Source: a virus
Strand: one strand, 5' to 3'
IMG/VR virus record: IMGVR_UViG_3300036398_001591
Coordinates: 18,556 to 82,555 of that record
Length of the DNA stretch: 64,000 nt
How positions within the stretch are numbered: position 1 is the first letter of the stretch; every line of letters starts with the position of its first letter. Below the pieces are notes generated by a model that was given only the letters and a program-made list of their open reading frames with translations, ran no database searches and had not been told where the DNA came from. Below are positions 46,045 through 57,316 of this stretch, one piece after another. Position numbers and translations under genes: made by a program.

Positions 46045-48806
46045 TTTTTTCCTCCTAATGAATCAGTGTTATCTAATAAAATATTTATCTTCTTTTCCAA
46101 CTCTTTTATGGAGCCTTGTTGTTCTTTAATTGCTTCAATTAGTAAACCAATAATGCTGTCATATGAAAGTGACATAGTACCGTTTTCATTTGTGTTTACA
46201 ATTTCTGGAAGTATTTTTTCCACTTCTTGAGCAATAACACCTATTGATTTATTTCCGTTGTCTTTCCATGTAAAACTTACACCTCTCATCTGCAACACTT
46301 TATACATAGCATCTTCTAACGTATGTATATTTTCTTTAGTATTTACGTCAGACAGTGTGTTGAAAATTGTGGCATTCAGTGTGCCTGTCGAAGGATTAAA
46401 ATACAATTTCGTACTGCTTGCTTCAGCAGTTTGATTCGATCCAACTCCAGCAACAAATACTGGGTAATGGTTGGCGTTAGTTGTGCTTTCTTCTGCCGCA
46501 TTAATTGTCGTAGAAGGTCCTGCTGGTCCGATTGGTCCGATTGGTCCAATGGGTCCTTGTGGTCCAGCGTTGCCTATTGGACCAATGGGTCCTTGTGGTC
46601 CAGTATTACCGATGGGTCCAATAGGTCCGATTGGTCCAATGGGTCCTTGTGGTCCAGCGTTGCCTATTGGACCAATGGGTCCTTGTGGTCCAGTATTACC
46701 GATGGGTCCAATAGGTCCGATTGGTCCAATGGGTCCTTGTGGTCCAGCGTTACCAATTGGTCCGATTGGACCTTGTGGTCCTGTTGCACCTCTTTGACCG
46801 GCAGCAGTAATTGTCCACGATGAAGCCGAAGTTGTACCAATATTAAAATCTGCCGCAATAGCAAAAGTTGTTCCACCAGTTATAGTTACTGTGCCCTCAA
46901 AGAAGTTTGCTACCGTGTTAACGGCACGAACTCTCGAACCGGTAATAAATGCGCCTTGTGTATTTGTTGTGAGCGTGATAGTACCGGTTGAGGATGGAAC
47001 CGCAGTAGTTGTTGACGTTACACCGTCAAAACCTATTCCGATTGGGCCGATAGGCCCTTGTGGTCCGATGGGTCCAATAGGTCCGATGGGTCCTTGTGGC
47101 CCAATGGGTCCAATAGGTCCGATTGGCCCAATAGGTCCGATGGGTCCTTGTGGCCCAATGGGTCCAATAGGTCCGATTGGTCCAATAGGTCCGATGGGTC
47201 CTTGTGGCCCAATGGGTCCAATAGGTCCGATTGGTCCAATAGGTCCGATGGGTCCTTGTGGCCCAATGGGTCCGATTGGTCCGATAGGTCCTTGTGGTCC
47301 GATTGGTCCAATAGGTCCGATAGGTCCAATAGGTCCTTGTGGTCCAGTTAAACCGATAGGTCCGATTGGTCCTTGTGGCCCAATGGGTCCAATTGGTCCT
47401 TGTGGTCCAGTTAAACCGATTGGTCCAATAGGTCCTTGTGGTCCAGTTAAACCGATGGGTCCAATGGGTCCAATCGGCCCAATTGGTCCTTGTGGTCCAG
47501 TTAAACCGATGGGTCCAATGGGTCCTTGTGGTCCAGTTAAACCGATGGGTCCAATGGGTCCTTGCGGCCCAATAGGTCCAATGGGTCCAATTGGACCTTG
47601 TGGTCCTGTTGCACCTCTTTGACCAGCAATTGTTACAGTCCAAGAAGATGCTGTTGTTGTACCTAAGTTGAAATCTGCGGCAATAGCAAATGATGTGCCG
47701 GTGATTGTGACAACACCTTCAAAAAAGTTTGCAGTTGTGTTTGTTGCTCTTACACGATTTCCTGTTACAAAATCATGGAAAGTTGTGTTAACAATTAATG
47801 TAATTGTTCCTGAGCCTGCTGGGGTAGCAGATGAGGTTGAGGTTACTTGTGAACCTGGTCCTGTTGCACCCGTTGGTCCAGTGTTGCCGATTGGTCCAAT
47901 AGGTCCAATTGGTCCTTGTGGTCCTGTATTACCAATAGGTCCAATTGGTCCTTGTGGTCCTGTATTACCAATAGGTCCAATAGGTCCGATGGGTCCAATA
48001 GGTCCTTGTGGTCCGGTATTACCGATTGGTCCAATAGGTCCTTGTGGCCCAATCGGTCCAATAGGTCCTTGTGGCCCAATCGGTCCAATGGGTCCAATGG
48101 GTCCTTGTGGTCCAGTGTTGCCGATGGGTCCAATAGGTCCTTGTGGTCCTGTAGGACCAATAGGTCCGATTGGTCCAATAGGTCCTTGTGGTCCGATTGG
48201 TCCAATAGGTCCGATAGGTCCGATAGGTCCGATAGGTCCGATAGGTCCAATAGGTCCTTGTGGCCCAATTGGTCCAATGGGTCCTTGTGGTCCAGTTGGT
48301 CCAATATTACCTACAATATCAAACTGAAGCGAACACGGTTCATTCGTATCCAACGGGTTTTCTATACCTGAAAGATATGTTATTCCAAATTGAACATATC
48401 CTGTTTGTGCTGTTACACTATTAATTTGATAAGTAAGAAGTTCGAGAGATCCAAATATTCTTAAATATGCTTTGGGTGTTCCCGTTGAATTGTTAATAGC
48501 CAGTAATGCGGCACGAACATTATCTGATCCACCTGTTAAATCATCAATGTACAACTCTGTAGCTGATGATTGTGTGGCATTATTCAGTCTAAACAAACCA
48601 GTGCCAGGATCCACATTTGTTGTGCTAGAGGAGAAAGTGTAGGGATATCCCGCCGTTTGCCCAGTGGCTCCGGTACTTCCAATGGGTCCTTGTGGACCAG
48701 TTGGACCAAAAGTTCCGGCACCAACCCATTGACCGTTAGCCGCAATAACAAACGTATTGCCTACCGTTAAGCCATTTTTGACTACGAATGTATTTGCTGA
48801 TGCCAA
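46041..48806 (-). CDS. Collagen-like tail fibre with S74 chaperone
   Basis: 921 residues from a TTG at 48806, placed six bases after GGGGAGAG. Short N-terminal head, a globular domain (about 54-166), then Gly-Pro-Gln/Ile collagen triplets interrupted by two homologous beta-domains ([19 protein letters not shown] and [20 protein letters not shown]). The C-terminal 104 residues are an intramolecular chaperone of the peptidase S74 family: S819 in [10 protein letters not shown] is the predicted autocleavage site and [15 protein letters not shown] the conserved helix. The trimer would form a long rod, with the chaperone removed after folding. Confidence 0.92.
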   Translation of the reverse strand: MASANTFVVKNGLTVGNTFVIAANGQWVGAGTFGPTGPQGPIGSTGATGQTAGYPYTFSSSTTNVDPGTGLFRLNNATQSSATELYIDDLTGGSDNVRAALLAINNSTGTPKAYLRIFGSLELLTYQINSVTAQTGYVQFGITYLSGIENPLDTNEPCSLQFDIVGNIGPTGPQGPIGPIGPQGPIGPIGPIGPIGPIGPIGPIGPQGPIGPIGPIGPTGPQGPIGPIGNTGPQGPIGPIGPIGPQGPIGPIGPQGPIGPIGNTGPQGPIGPIGPIGPIGNTGPQGPIGPIGNTGPQGPIGPIGPIGNTGPTGATGPGSQVTSTSSATPAGSGTITLIVNTTFHDFVTGNRVRATNTTANFFEGVVTITGTSFAIAADFNLGTTTASSWTVTIAGQRGATGPQGPIGPIGPIGPQGPIGPIGLTGPQGPIGPIGLTGPQGPIGPIGPIGPIGLTGPQGPIGPIGLTGPQGPIGPIGPQGPIGPIGLTGPQGPIGPIGPIGPIGPQGPIGPIGPIGPQGPIGPIGPIGPIGPIGPQGPIGPIGPIGPIGPIGPQGPIGPIGPIGPIGPIGPQGPIGPIGPIGPQGPIGPIGIGFDGVTSTTTAVPSSTGTITLTTNTQGAFITGSRVRAVNTVANFFEGTVTITGGTTFAIAADFNIGTTSASSWTITAAGQRGATGPQGPIGPIGNAGPQGPIGPIGPIGPIGNTGPQGPIGPIGNAGPQGPIGPIGPIGPIGNTGPQGPIGPIGNAGPQGPIGPIGPIGPAGPSTTINAAEESTTNANHYPVFVAGVGSNQTAEASSTKLYFNPSTGTLNATIFNTLSDVNTKENIHTLEDAMYKVLQMRGVSFTWKDNGNKSIGVIAQEVEKILPEIVNTNENGTMSLSYDSIIGLLIEAIKEQQGSIKELEKKINILLDNTDSLGGKK
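46082..46089 (-). promoter_or_regulatory. Candidate late promoter before the 95-residue gene
   Basis: Minus strand GATAAATA followed by TTTT inside the last codons of the collagen-like gene, about 38 bases before the ATG at 46044. It would serve the 95-residue protein and the RCC1 gene. Confidence 0.5.
46515..48305 (-). repeat. Collagen-type (GPxGPx) coding repeats in three blocks
   Basis: Blocks at about 46515-46795, 47035-47620 and 47850-48305 consist of 9-base and 18-base units coding Gly-Pro-Ile and Gly-Pro-Gln. Unit boundaries such as [10 protein letters not shown] repeat almost exactly, a substrate for slipped-strand or recombinational length change. Confidence 0.92.
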
Positions 48807-48837
48807 GGTTCACTCTCCCCTAGGTGTGTTATTCTTA

Positions 48838-49305
48838 TTATTTGTAAAAACCGGTTCTAACTATTTTAATCGTTAGTCTCTCGCTTGTTGTTGGTGTGAA
48901 AAGTAAATTCACGATATTTGTTTTAGCTGAAGGTGTTAAGTTAGCGGAGAAAGTTCCAAGTGTTCTGTTAAACAATGTTCCTTGTTCAGTTGTGTAAACA
49001 TCATTTTCATCTTGTAAAAGATATATTGTTGTAAACAAAAATCTTTTTGTGTCACCAGAAGAACCGTCAACAATTATCGAATAAGTTGCCGCACGAAAAT
49101 CATCGGCATCAAACGAGTCAATTATTTTCGTGCTACCTGAATTCGATATTACAGTATTCGATGTAATCGAAAACGCACCATCCGACACCAGTGTTCCAAC
49201 ATTCAATGCACCAGTAACAGAGCCATCACCAAAAAGGTTGAACTGCCCCACATTTGTTGTGGGGGTTCCAATTATTAATGCATCAAGTACCGCTTTATTG
49301 CTCAT
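48838..49305 (-). CDS. Putative tail fibre-associated structural protein
   Basis: 155 residues. GDGSVTGALNVGTLVSDGAF then SITSNTVISN is a fibre-type beta-solenoid start; RFLFTTIYLLQDENDVYTTE and LTPSAKTNIVNLLFTP follow. Related proteins sit beside fibres in marine T4-like phages. It separates the 1079-residue protein from the collagen-like fibre; function unproven. Confidence 0.6.
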   Translation of the reverse strand: MSNKAVLDALIIGTPTTNVGQFNLFGDGSVTGALNVGTLVSDGAFSITSNTVISNSGSTKIIDSFDADDFRAATYSIIVDGSSGDTKRFLFTTIYLLQDENDVYTTEQGTLFNRTLGTFSANLTPSAKTNIVNLLFTPTTSERLTIKIVRTGFYK

Positions 49306-49306
49306 G

Positions 49307-52300
49307 TTATGCTTGTGCTTCTGTCCATGATAGTCTAGACTGAATCTGTCTTGCGTTTGTATTTAAACTTGTTACAACAACTGTCACAACGTCAGGACCA
49401 TCTGGGAATACTTGTGAACCTGCGTTGTTATTTGTTCCACCACCGTTCACAGAATTTCCTAAGTCACGAACGAGATTCAAATCTTGTTGTGTAGCAGAGT
49501 AAATTGTACCACCGCCATCGTTATTAACGAAGAACGCATAAATCAAGTCTCCGCCACGAACGTTACGCCCTGTTGTATGATAGCACACTTGTGAAAGACT
49601 TGGAGCACCAGCAGTTTGCCATAGATCACCAGAATCTACAACACCGTTCAATACTAATTTAACCAAAAAAATACCATTCGTTAAAATGTCCAATTGGCGG
49701 AGTGTCAATTGCATTGTGTTCAGAACTTCACGTTGACCAAGAACACCAGGAATACCAGAGTCAACTGATGGCGCTAGTCTGAGTGAAAGAACTGCGTTTG
49801 TTGCTCCGGCCGCCACAGCCAAAGATGATGTTGATGGTGTTGAGAACACGAAAGATTTATCATCATCGTAACGGCCATCCATAATAACAGAAGACCCCCA
49901 ATGTGATATAGCTGGAACAAACTGAGGTGCCGCCAGCGACACGGCAATTGGTGCAGTAGCAGAGTAGGTATGTCCTGTTGCTGTTGCACCCATTGGATCA
50001 ACAATTAATGTTAAGCCAGAACCTGCGGCAGTTGCGGCACGGCTCATCTGAATTGTATTTGGAGAGCCAGCAGTAATGGAAACAATAAATGTTCCTGTTG
50101 AAATTCCTGTACCTGTAATTCTTTGACCAACTTGAAGACCCGTTGTTGGTGATGTTGTTGTCATTGTTGTGGAACCACCAACAGTTACACAACCAGTGAG
50201 TGCAGTATTACCTGCCGCACCACGGGTCACACCTGTAAATGTACCAGAAGTTTTACCCGAATAGTTTACATACTCCATACCAGCAGGATCTCTAATCAAT
50301 AAAGAACCGGCTGATGGGAAATTAGCTGTGTTTGCAACAGAAATTGAAGTGTCACCCGAACCAATTGTTCCAGTGATTAATGTTTCTGGTACATATGTGT
50401 TAACTTCATAACGTGCTGGAAGATTACCAGAACGTAGATATGCTTCTGTCAAATTATTGTTGTGAATAAATCTGTGGCAATATATGACTTGACCCGCTTG
50501 GTCTTTAAAACCAAAACGTATTGCACCAGCACCATACCATGAATAGTCTATATAGAACATCTGTATTTTAGCCAAATCGATGTTGTATCCAGATGGTCCT
50601 GTTCCGTCCATACGATCCAAATTCCATGCAGTTTGTGCAATTTTAGTGTCAATAATTTCAGAGATAACTGCTGTTGTTTTACCTGTTAATGACACGCCAC
50701 GATATGGTGGAGAAATTTGTAATGATGTGTCTGATGCAATAGACATGACACGGTAACACATACCACGAATGGAAATAAATTGACCTGGGAAACATTGTTT
50801 AGAGAACAGTGTTGATACACCGTTCACTGTTGCACCAGTTACTGTTGAAGATCCATTGGTTACGTTCACATAACCTGAGAGTTGTGTTGTTGAACTTCTA
50901 CGAACAGCCCATAGGGTTTGTCCGTCATATTCAAAGAACATACCGTTCGTTGCAGTGAACATACCAATACGTGCTGATGCACCATACCAATTTGTCACAC
51001 TTAATAGAGAGTTACCGGATGCTGGCGTTGCAGATGGTGTTGAGAGTGCTGTATAAGTAAATGTATAGTTTGTTGGAGTATCGACAACAGTAAAGTTTCC
51101 GTTGTATGCAGTTTCATTACATCCGGCAATTGTTATAGAAACACCCGGAAACAAAAAGTGTGCAACTTTAGTTGTGACAGTTACTGTTGTACCAGAAGAC
51201 GAAATTTGGTCAACAATAATATTTGGACGAAGAATCGTGCCTGTTGACCATTGAATACCTTTACCGGATTGGTAACGGAAATAACGACGGGTTTGACGAA
51301 CAATTGAATTTCCCTCTGCACCAGTGCCCATCGAGATTGATGTACCACCATCAAAAGGTCTGTGGACTGCTAAGCCGTATGGTTCAGCATAAACTCCACC
51401 GCCAGCACCGACCGCAATAGAACCAGTAGGCGCACTTGCTACACGAACTCTAAATGTGGTTGATGTTGGTACAGTAACGACAGTCCAGTTTCCATTAGGA
51501 GCATTTGTCGATGCTGTTAAGCCATAGCAATAAATGGATGAACCAATATTCAAACCGTGTGGTTCGTTTGTTGTAAATGTTACTAATGTGCCTGAGTTAG
51601 TAATAGATGCAATTGAATATGCGGCACCTGTGTAGAAACCACCAGAGAACACTTGTGTGGAAATAGAATTAAAAATAGCTTCCGTTACGTTGGCATTGCT
51701 TGTTCCAGAATAAGTTACGTTTGCACCTGTTCTAGAGTCTGCAATAAACAATCCATTAAAGTCATCATTGTACGAGTCTTGTATCTGAATTGGTGTTCCC
51801 GCTTCAGGCACCTGCGTTGGTGTAATATTATAAGATGCACCGGATAAATTGACGTTAGCAGTTGCCTGTAGTTGCAGTGAAGTGTTGTTTGCAACAGTAG
51901 AAACAGTACCAATGAATACGTTTCCGGAAGAATAAAGTGCGGAACCTGGAACAAGTTGGCCAGTGAAGTTTGTTCCTGCACCTGTTATTGTTGCACCAGA
52001 GTTGGAAATTGTTCCTGTTCCAGCCGTTTGTGTGAATGTAATTGTGGATGTTTTTGAGCCAGAAGTTGTTATAATATTTGTAACCGTCAGAGGTTGCTGG
52101 AGGTTTGGATAATATGTTGAACGGTTCGATAAGTAGTTTACTGTTTCCCATTTTGTCGGCTGTAGTCCATATTCAAAATCGGTATCAATCAAAGATTGTG
52201 GAGTAGAAATACGAAGTTTACTTACCGGATCCATCAATGTTTCTGATGGCATAATGGACTGGTCAACTTCATCAACAAGAACCGAAATCTTGTCAGTCGA

Positions 52301-52546
52301 AGACATGGCTCCAGTGTTGTATGAAAGAACAATCGTGGTTTGTGTTGAACTTGGTGAGCCAGGAGTAACCGTAGCAGTCAGAACTGGATCAGAAAAGTTG
52401 TAGATGACCTTGTTACCAGCAGTTACGTTAGTAATAAGAACAAGTCTCTCCGCAGGATAGTAATGCGGAAGAATGATTGTCTTAGTTGCAGGATTAAAAG
52501 AATAGCCTGGGTTGGTACTATTCTCTAAAATTACTCTACGTGCCAT
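49307..52546 (-). CDS. Large virion structural protein (tail fibre/baseplate)
   Basis: 1079 residues. The N-terminus RRVILENSTNPGYSFNPATK then IILPHYYPAERLVLITN is characteristic of a large structural protein of T4-like marine phages. The body is Thr/Ser/Gly-rich with beta repeats such as VTFTTNEPHGLNIGSSIYCYG and VTTKVAHFLFPGVSITIAG, an immunoglobulin-like or fibre layout. No enzymatic motif. Late position within the fibre block. Confidence 0.75.
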   Translation of the reverse strand: MARRVILENSTNPGYSFNPATKTIILPHYYPAERLVLITNVTAGNKVIYNFSDPVLTATVTPGSPSSTQTTIVLSYNTGAMSSTDKISVLVDEVDQSIMPSETLMDPVSKLRISTPQSLIDTDFEYGLQPTKWETVNYLSNRSTYYPNLQQPLTVTNIITTSGSKTSTITFTQTAGTGTISNSGATITGAGTNFTGQLVPGSALYSSGNVFIGTVSTVANNTSLQLQATANVNLSGASYNITPTQVPEAGTPIQIQDSYNDDFNGLFIADSRTGANVTYSGTSNANVTEAIFNSISTQVFSGGFYTGAAYSIASITNSGTLVTFTTNEPHGLNIGSSIYCYGLTASTNAPNGNWTVVTVPTSTTFRVRVASAPTGSIAVGAGGGVYAEPYGLAVHRPFDGGTSISMGTGAEGNSIVRQTRRYFRYQSGKGIQWSTGTILRPNIIVDQISSSGTTVTVTTKVAHFLFPGVSITIAGCNETAYNGNFTVVDTPTNYTFTYTALSTPSATPASGNSLLSVTNWYGASARIGMFTATNGMFFEYDGQTLWAVRRSSTTQLSGYVNVTNGSSTVTGATVNGVSTLFSKQCFPGQFISIRGMCYRVMSIASDTSLQISPPYRGVSLTGKTTAVISEIIDTKIAQTAWNLDRMDGTGPSGYNIDLAKIQMFYIDYSWYGAGAIRFGFKDQAGQVIYCHRFIHNNNLTEAYLRSGNLPARYEVNTYVPETLITGTIGSGDTSISVANTANFPSAGSLLIRDPAGMEYVNYSGKTSGTFTGVTRGAAGNTALTGCVTVGGSTTMTTTSPTTGLQVGQRITGTGISTGTFIVSITAGSPNTIQMSRAATAAGSGLTLIVDPMGATATGHTYSATAPIAVSLAAPQFVPAISHWGSSVIMDGRYDDDKSFVFSTPSTSSLAVAAGATNAVLSLRLAPSVDSGIPGVLGQREVLNTMQLTLRQLDILTNGIFLVKLVLNGVVDSGDLWQTAGAPSLSQVCYHTTGRNVRGGDLIYAFFVNNDGGGTIYSATQQDLNLVRDLGNSVNGGGTNNNAGSQVFPDGPDVVTVVVTSLNTNARQIQSRLSWTEAQA

Positions 52547-52563
52547 GTTTTAAACTCCATTTA

Positions 52564-55500
52564 TTAATAACCAGTCATAATTGCTATTGGACTGAAGGGG
52601 TATCTCTTTGTTTGTGCTACTGTTATCTGATTTGGTGCAAGAACTCTAATTGTGCAATCCATGTTGGTTTGTGGTGCCGAAGAAAACGATATTTGAGAAA
52701 CGCTTCCTGTGTTTGCTACACTGTAACCTTTTGTGAACGCTAAGAAGTTCGAACCAAAAACTATATCATATGTATTTATGAATGGAGGAATCGACATACC
52801 TCCCAATTGAACTAGAATTTGCTCAGACGCCAAAATATTTACTACATTTGAATCTGCATAGAGATTAAATGTTCTCATAATACCATCAAAATATGCCGAA
52901 ATATCATCAATTACTGTGATGTTTGTTGTTGCGGTGTTTGCAACTGCATATGCGGCATTCGCTGTTGCATAGCCAGCATTCGCGGTAGCATAGCCAGCAT
53001 TTGCTGTAGAATATCCAGCATTAGCGGTTGCATAAGCCGCATTCGCCATGTTGCTGACACTCCAACCCAAACGACCTCCGATTGGAAGACCAATTTGTTT
53101 ATAAGCATCTGCTGCCGCAAATGATGACCAGTTTTGGAAAGTATTCTCAGTCGATACAATAATACCATCGGTATTACCATTCGCGGAGATTACCCATTGA
53201 CCACCAGTAATACCAAATTCATTCCAACGAAGGTATGTATTCGATTGATTGCCACGGTTGATAACCAACTGGTTGTTTGAAGTTGGTGTAATTGCTGTCG
53301 TTAGACCAGCACTCATCGTAATAACGTTAGTCTGAACGTCTAAGTTTGCAGATGAAATTGTTGAGAATGAACCTTGAACTTGTAGATTACCAGTAATGAT
53401 TACGTTACCGGTAATAAAACCTTCACCATTAACATCAAGTGTATAACGTGGATCACTTCTATTAACACCCAGTCTTGCACGTTCTGCATCATAGAGCATG
53501 ACACCAGTATTACCTGTTGCTATACCAACAGTTAAGTTACCATTTGCAGTTACTGTTCCAGCATAAAGGTTTGCGGTTGCACCAGTAAGATACAACGGAC
53601 CAGTCATTGTGTCACCGGTCTTAGATACTTTTAGTGCGGCGTTTCCTGTAATTTCACCGCGAAGTGTTGCTACGTTTGTAGAAACAATACTGTTTGTGTA
53701 TAGATTTGTTGATGATGCATTAGCCGTAATTCTGGAATTAATTATCACGTTGGCTGTAGCCATGTTTGCCGTGATATAAGAATCGGTATTCAAACGAAGT
53801 GTGGAAGCATTACCAGTGATGGATGAATTTAGTGTATTTACGTTTGATGTTACTTCACCACGAATTGTTGCCAAGTTCGCGGCAATCATCGAAACACTCA
53901 ATGCATTGGCTGATGCCGCATTTGTAGAAATTTCACCACGAAGTGTTGCTACGTTAGCTGAAACTGTGCTATTGATTACGGAGTTAGTTGATACTGCATT
54001 AGCAGTAATAGAACCATTAATTGTTGATACGTTAGATGAAATCTCACCACGAAGTGTGGCCACATTGGCTGATATGTTTGTATTAATTACAGAGTTGGCC
54101 GAAGCCGCATTTGCTGTAATGGAACCATTGATTGTGGCCACGTTAGCAGTAATCTCACCACGAAGTGTTGCTACATTAGCTGAAATGTTGGTATTGATTA
54201 CTGAATTTGCCGAAACGGCATTAGCAGTAATAGAACCATTGATTGTGGCTACGTTAGCCGTTATTCTACCATCAGTATATTGATTAGCGGCAGTATTGTT
54301 GGCTGTAATCTCACCACGGAGAGTTGCTACGTTAGCAGAAATTTCACCACGAAGTGTCGTGGTATTAGCCGCAATTGAACCGTTAATTGTTGATACATTC
54401 GAGGTAATAGAACCATTTAAGGCTGCAACGTTGCCTGATATTTCCCCACGTAGTGTGGCTACGTTAGCGGAGATGTTGGTATTGATTACAGAGTTAGCAC
54501 TTGCCGCATTGGCTGTTATTTCTCCACGAAGTGTGGCAACGTTGGATGTTATTGAACCATTTAACGTGGCTACATTGGATGTAATTGAACCGTTTATTGT
54601 AGCAACGTTAGCCGATATGTTGGTGTTAATGACCGAGTTGGCTGAAGTGGCATTGGCAGTTATTTCTCCACGAAGTGTGGCTACATTGGCGGATATGTTG
54701 GTGTTAATTACAGAATTAGCACTTGCCGCATTGGCAGTTATTTCACCGCGGAGTGTGGCAACGTTGGATGCTATTGAACCATTTATTGTGACTACATTGG
54801 ATGTAATTGAACCATTTATTGTAGCAACGTTACCTGATATTTCACCTCGGAGTGTGGCTACGTTAGCTGTTATTTTTTGATCCATCGCAAGGTTTGCAGA
54901 TAAAGACTGCGTTGCAATAGATGAGTTAATTGTTGTTACATTAGATGATATTTCACCACGAAGTATATCAACGTTGGCCGATAGTACAGAATTTACATAA
55001 GAATTAGATGAAGTTGCATTCGATGTAATCTCACCACGTAGTGTTGCTACGTTAGATGTAATTGAGCCGTTTATTGTTGCTACGTTAGCGGAGATGTTGG
55101 TGTTGATTACGGAGTTAGCACTTGCGGCATTGGCTGTAATTGAACCGTTAATTGTAGATACGTTAGATGATATTTCACCACGAAGTGTAGCAACGTTAGC
55201 CGAGATGTTAGTATTAATTACAGAATTTGCAGATGCCGCATTGGCTGTAATAGAGCCATTTATTGTGGCCACGTTAGCGGATATTCTAGTATTAATTACA
55301 GAATTTGCAGATGCCGCATTGGATGTAATCTCACCACGGAGAGTCGCAACGTTAGCCGATATATTGGTGTTGATGACCGAGTTAGCTGATGCCGCATTGG
55401 CTGTAATAGAGCCATTTATTGTGGCTACGTTAGATGATATTTCACCACGAAGTGTAGCAACGTTAGCCGATATATTGGTGTTGATGACCGAATTGGCTGA

Positions 55501-56931
55501 AGCCGCATTGGCTGTAATAGAGCCATTTATTGTGGCTACGTTAGCGGATATTCTAGTATTAATTACAGAATTTGCAGATGCCGCATTGGCCGTAATTGAG
55601 CCGTTGATTGTGGCTACGTTAGATGATATCTCACCTCTTAATGTAGCAACGTTAGCCGAAATGTTAGTATTAATAACTGAGTTGGCTGAAGCCGCATTAG
55701 CGGTAATAGAACCATTTATTGTGGCTACGTTGCTGGATATTTCACCTCTTAATGTAGCAACGTTAGCCGATATATTGGTGTTGATAACAGAATTTGCGGA
55801 TGCCGCATTGGCCGTAATTTCACCTCTTAATGTAGCAACGTTTGCGGATATGTTAGTATTAATAACGGCATTAGCACTTGCGGCATTAGCTGTAATCTCG
55901 CCTCTTAATGTAGCAACGTTGGCCGAAATTCTGGTGTTGATAATAGAATTGGCAGAAAGTTGAACATCATTAATTGTGTTGTTTATCGTTTGAACATTTG
56001 ACGATATTTCAGCGCGGAGGGATTCTACATTGGAACTAATATATGAATTTGTATTAGTTATTGATGTGTTTACTGTAACATAAGCCGCATTTGCCGTAGC
56101 ATAGCCAGCATTTGCGGTGTCATAAGATGCATTAGCTGTGGCATAGCCAGCGTTTGATGTAGCATAAGATGCATTTGACGTAGCGTAGGACGCATTGGCT
56201 GTGGCATAGCCAGCGTTTGCCGTAGCATAAGATGCATTGGCTGTAACATAAGATGCATTTGCCGTAGCGTAGGACGCATTCGCCGTGGCATAGGACGCAT
56301 TTGAAGTTGTATAACCAGCATTTGCGGTAGCATAAGATGCATTGGCTGTATCATAAGACGCATTTGCCGTGGCATAGGATGCATTAGCTTGGTTAAATGA
56401 TGGCTGAATTTGTGGTGTTACATTATTGGCTGCCTCATATGCCGCATTGGCTTGTGCATATGCACCATTTGCATAACTATCAATCGCAATCTTTTCGTAA
56501 TAAAAGCCAGTATTTGTTAAGAGCCAAGATTTATCAACTTCCGACCAAATAAGGGATGTATTTGGTTCATCACCTCTAGCAATTTCAATACCTGCATTTG
56601 AAATTGGAGTTCCATATGCATTTGCATTCAGTGTAATAATATTGTCGTTGACTAAAAGTATCTGTGTGTTTGTATAAACTGTGTTACCATTAACGACAAA
56701 ATCACCATTAATGGTAACACTACCACCAATCGTGCCGCCTGAAGAATCAAATTTTAAATTTGCTGTATCGTATGCAGAATTAGCGTGTGTGTATACGGTG
56801 TTAATTTGTGCATAAACCGGAATCAACCCTTGACCGGCCGGAACATATTGTATGTTTCTAACCTTTGTTGGGTTTTGTTGGCTACTTGATATTTTTACTG
56901 AGCCAATTGTTATTGTATTACCTGTCGCCAT
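52564..56931 (-). CDS. Giant repeat fibre protein (1455 residues)
   Basis: N-terminal 1-160 is a beta-domain (GGSVTINGDFVVNGNTVYTN, IEIARGDEPNTSLIW). Residues about 184-288 are 15 heptads of the type ASYATAN. Then about 700 residues repeat NISANVATLRGEISSNVATI and ITANAASANSVINT, an alternating helical trimer pattern. A second beta-domain (GNVIITGNLQVQGSF), five more heptads and a C-terminal globular domain (MRTFNLYADSN) close it. It is presumably a trimeric long tail fibre shaft and tip. All repeats are in the same frame. Confidence 0.82.
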   Translation of the reverse strand: MATGNTITIGSVKISSSQQNPTKVRNIQYVPAGQGLIPVYAQINTVYTHANSAYDTANLKFDSSGGTIGGSVTINGDFVVNGNTVYTNTQILLVNDNIITLNANAYGTPISNAGIEIARGDEPNTSLIWSEVDKSWLLTNTGFYYEKIAIDSYANGAYAQANAAYEAANNVTPQIQPSFNQANASYATANASYDTANASYATANAGYTTSNASYATANASYATANASYVTANASYATANAGYATANASYATSNASYATSNAGYATANASYDTANAGYATANAAYVTVNTSITNTNSYISSNVESLRAEISSNVQTINNTINDVQLSANSIINTRISANVATLRGEITANAASANAVINTNISANVATLRGEITANAASANSVINTNISANVATLRGEISSNVATINGSITANAASANSVINTNISANVATLRGEISSNVATINGSITANAASANSVINTRISANVATINGSITANAASANSVINTNISANVATLRGEISSNVATINGSITANAASANSVINTNISANVATLRGEITSNAASANSVINTRISANVATINGSITANAASANSVINTNISANVATLRGEISSNVSTINGSITANAASANSVINTNISANVATINGSITSNVATLRGEITSNATSSNSYVNSVLSANVDILRGEISSNVTTINSSIATQSLSANLAMDQKITANVATLRGEISGNVATINGSITSNVVTINGSIASNVATLRGEITANAASANSVINTNISANVATLRGEITANATSANSVINTNISANVATINGSITSNVATLNGSITSNVATLRGEITANAASANSVINTNISANVATLRGEISGNVAALNGSITSNVSTINGSIAANTTTLRGEISANVATLRGEITANNTAANQYTDGRITANVATINGSITANAVSANSVINTNISANVATLRGEITANVATINGSITANAASANSVINTNISANVATLRGEISSNVSTINGSITANAVSTNSVINSTVSANVATLRGEISTNAASANALSVSMIAANLATIRGEVTSNVNTLNSSITGNASTLRLNTDSYITANMATANVIINSRITANASSTNLYTNSIVSTNVATLRGEITGNAALKVSKTGDTMTGPLYLTGATANLYAGTVTANGNLTVGIATGNTGVMLYDAERARLGVNRSDPRYTLDVNGEGFITGNVIITGNLQVQGSFSTISSANLDVQTNVITMSAGLTTAITPTSNNQLVINRGNQSNTYLRWNEFGITGGQWVISANGNTDGIIVSTENTFQNWSSFAAADAYKQIGLPIGGRLGWSVSNMANAAYATANAGYSTANAGYATANAGYATANAAYAVANTATTNITVIDDISAYFDGIMRTFNLYADSNVVNILASEQILVQLGGMSIPPFINTYDIVFGSNFLAFTKGYSVANTGSVSQISFSSAPQTNMDCTIRVLAPNQITVAQTKRYPFSPIAIMTGY
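56068..56382 (-). repeat. 21-bp coding minisatellite (ASYATAN heptads)
   Basis: Fifteen tandem 21-bp units coding A-(S/G)-Y-(A/D/V/T)-T-(A/S)-N. The codon-level variation between units is small. A shorter array of five similar units is at about 52940-53050. Confidence 0.9.
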
Positions 56932-57282
56932 TTATAACATACCTGCTGTTTTTGTTACTTGCGGTAAAACATTAACAATTCCTTCCAAAACTCTCACCCT
57001 AATATTTTGAGCCGATGTAATATACACATCATAAACGTATCTTCCCGCATAAATATTTGCCGTATTTGCCGAAGTCATACTCATGGTTATTGTTCCTTCA
57101 GAACCACCCGTTTCAATTAAGAATGTTGCTGATGCATTTGATGAGTAATAAGACTTTCTCATTTGAGAAGTTGCTGTATAACTCACCAAATTCATAGGCG
57201 TGCCAGACACATCATCAAGAGTGATTGTAGTATTAAAGTCTGCGCCTTGTTCTAAGAATAGTTCTGAATAACCTGCTGGCAT
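56932..57282 (-). CDS. BppU N-terminal-like baseplate/fibre adaptor
   Basis: 116 residues. SELFLEQGADFNTTITLDD, PMNLVSYTATSQMRKSYYSS, GTITMSMTSANTANIYAG and the closing RVRVLEGIVNVLPQVT follow the fold of the N-terminal domain of phage baseplate upper proteins, which joins receptor-binding fibres to the baseplate. Its location between two large fibre genes fits an adaptor role. Confidence 0.7.
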   Translation of the reverse strand: MPAGYSELFLEQGADFNTTITLDDVSGTPMNLVSYTATSQMRKSYYSSNASATFLIETGGSEGTITMSMTSANTANIYAGRYVYDVYITSAQNIRVRVLEGIVNVLPQVTKTAGML

Positions 57283-57308
57283 AACGTTAGTTTCCTTTTA
57301 ATATATTA

Positions 57309-57316
57309 TATTTATT
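57309..57316 (-). promoter_or_regulatory. Candidate late promoter in the fibre block
   Basis: Minus strand AATAAATA followed by TAAT, 27 bases before the ATG at 57282 and in the short gap after the S74 fibre gene; one base from consensus. Confidence 0.55.

Noticed and set aside
46891-48327. Long plus-strand ORFs of Gly-Pro-Ile and Gly-Pro-Cys triplets
   Set aside because: They are antisense shadows of the collagen-like fibre repeats; the 9-base unit stays open in several frames, and they lack ribosome sites and the S74 domain that marks the true frame.
53801-55963. Plus-strand ORFs of up to 289 residues with IEPLIVATL-type repeats
   Set aside because: They run antisense to the 1455-residue fibre and mirror its repeats; no start signal and hydrophobic monotony typical of shadow frames.
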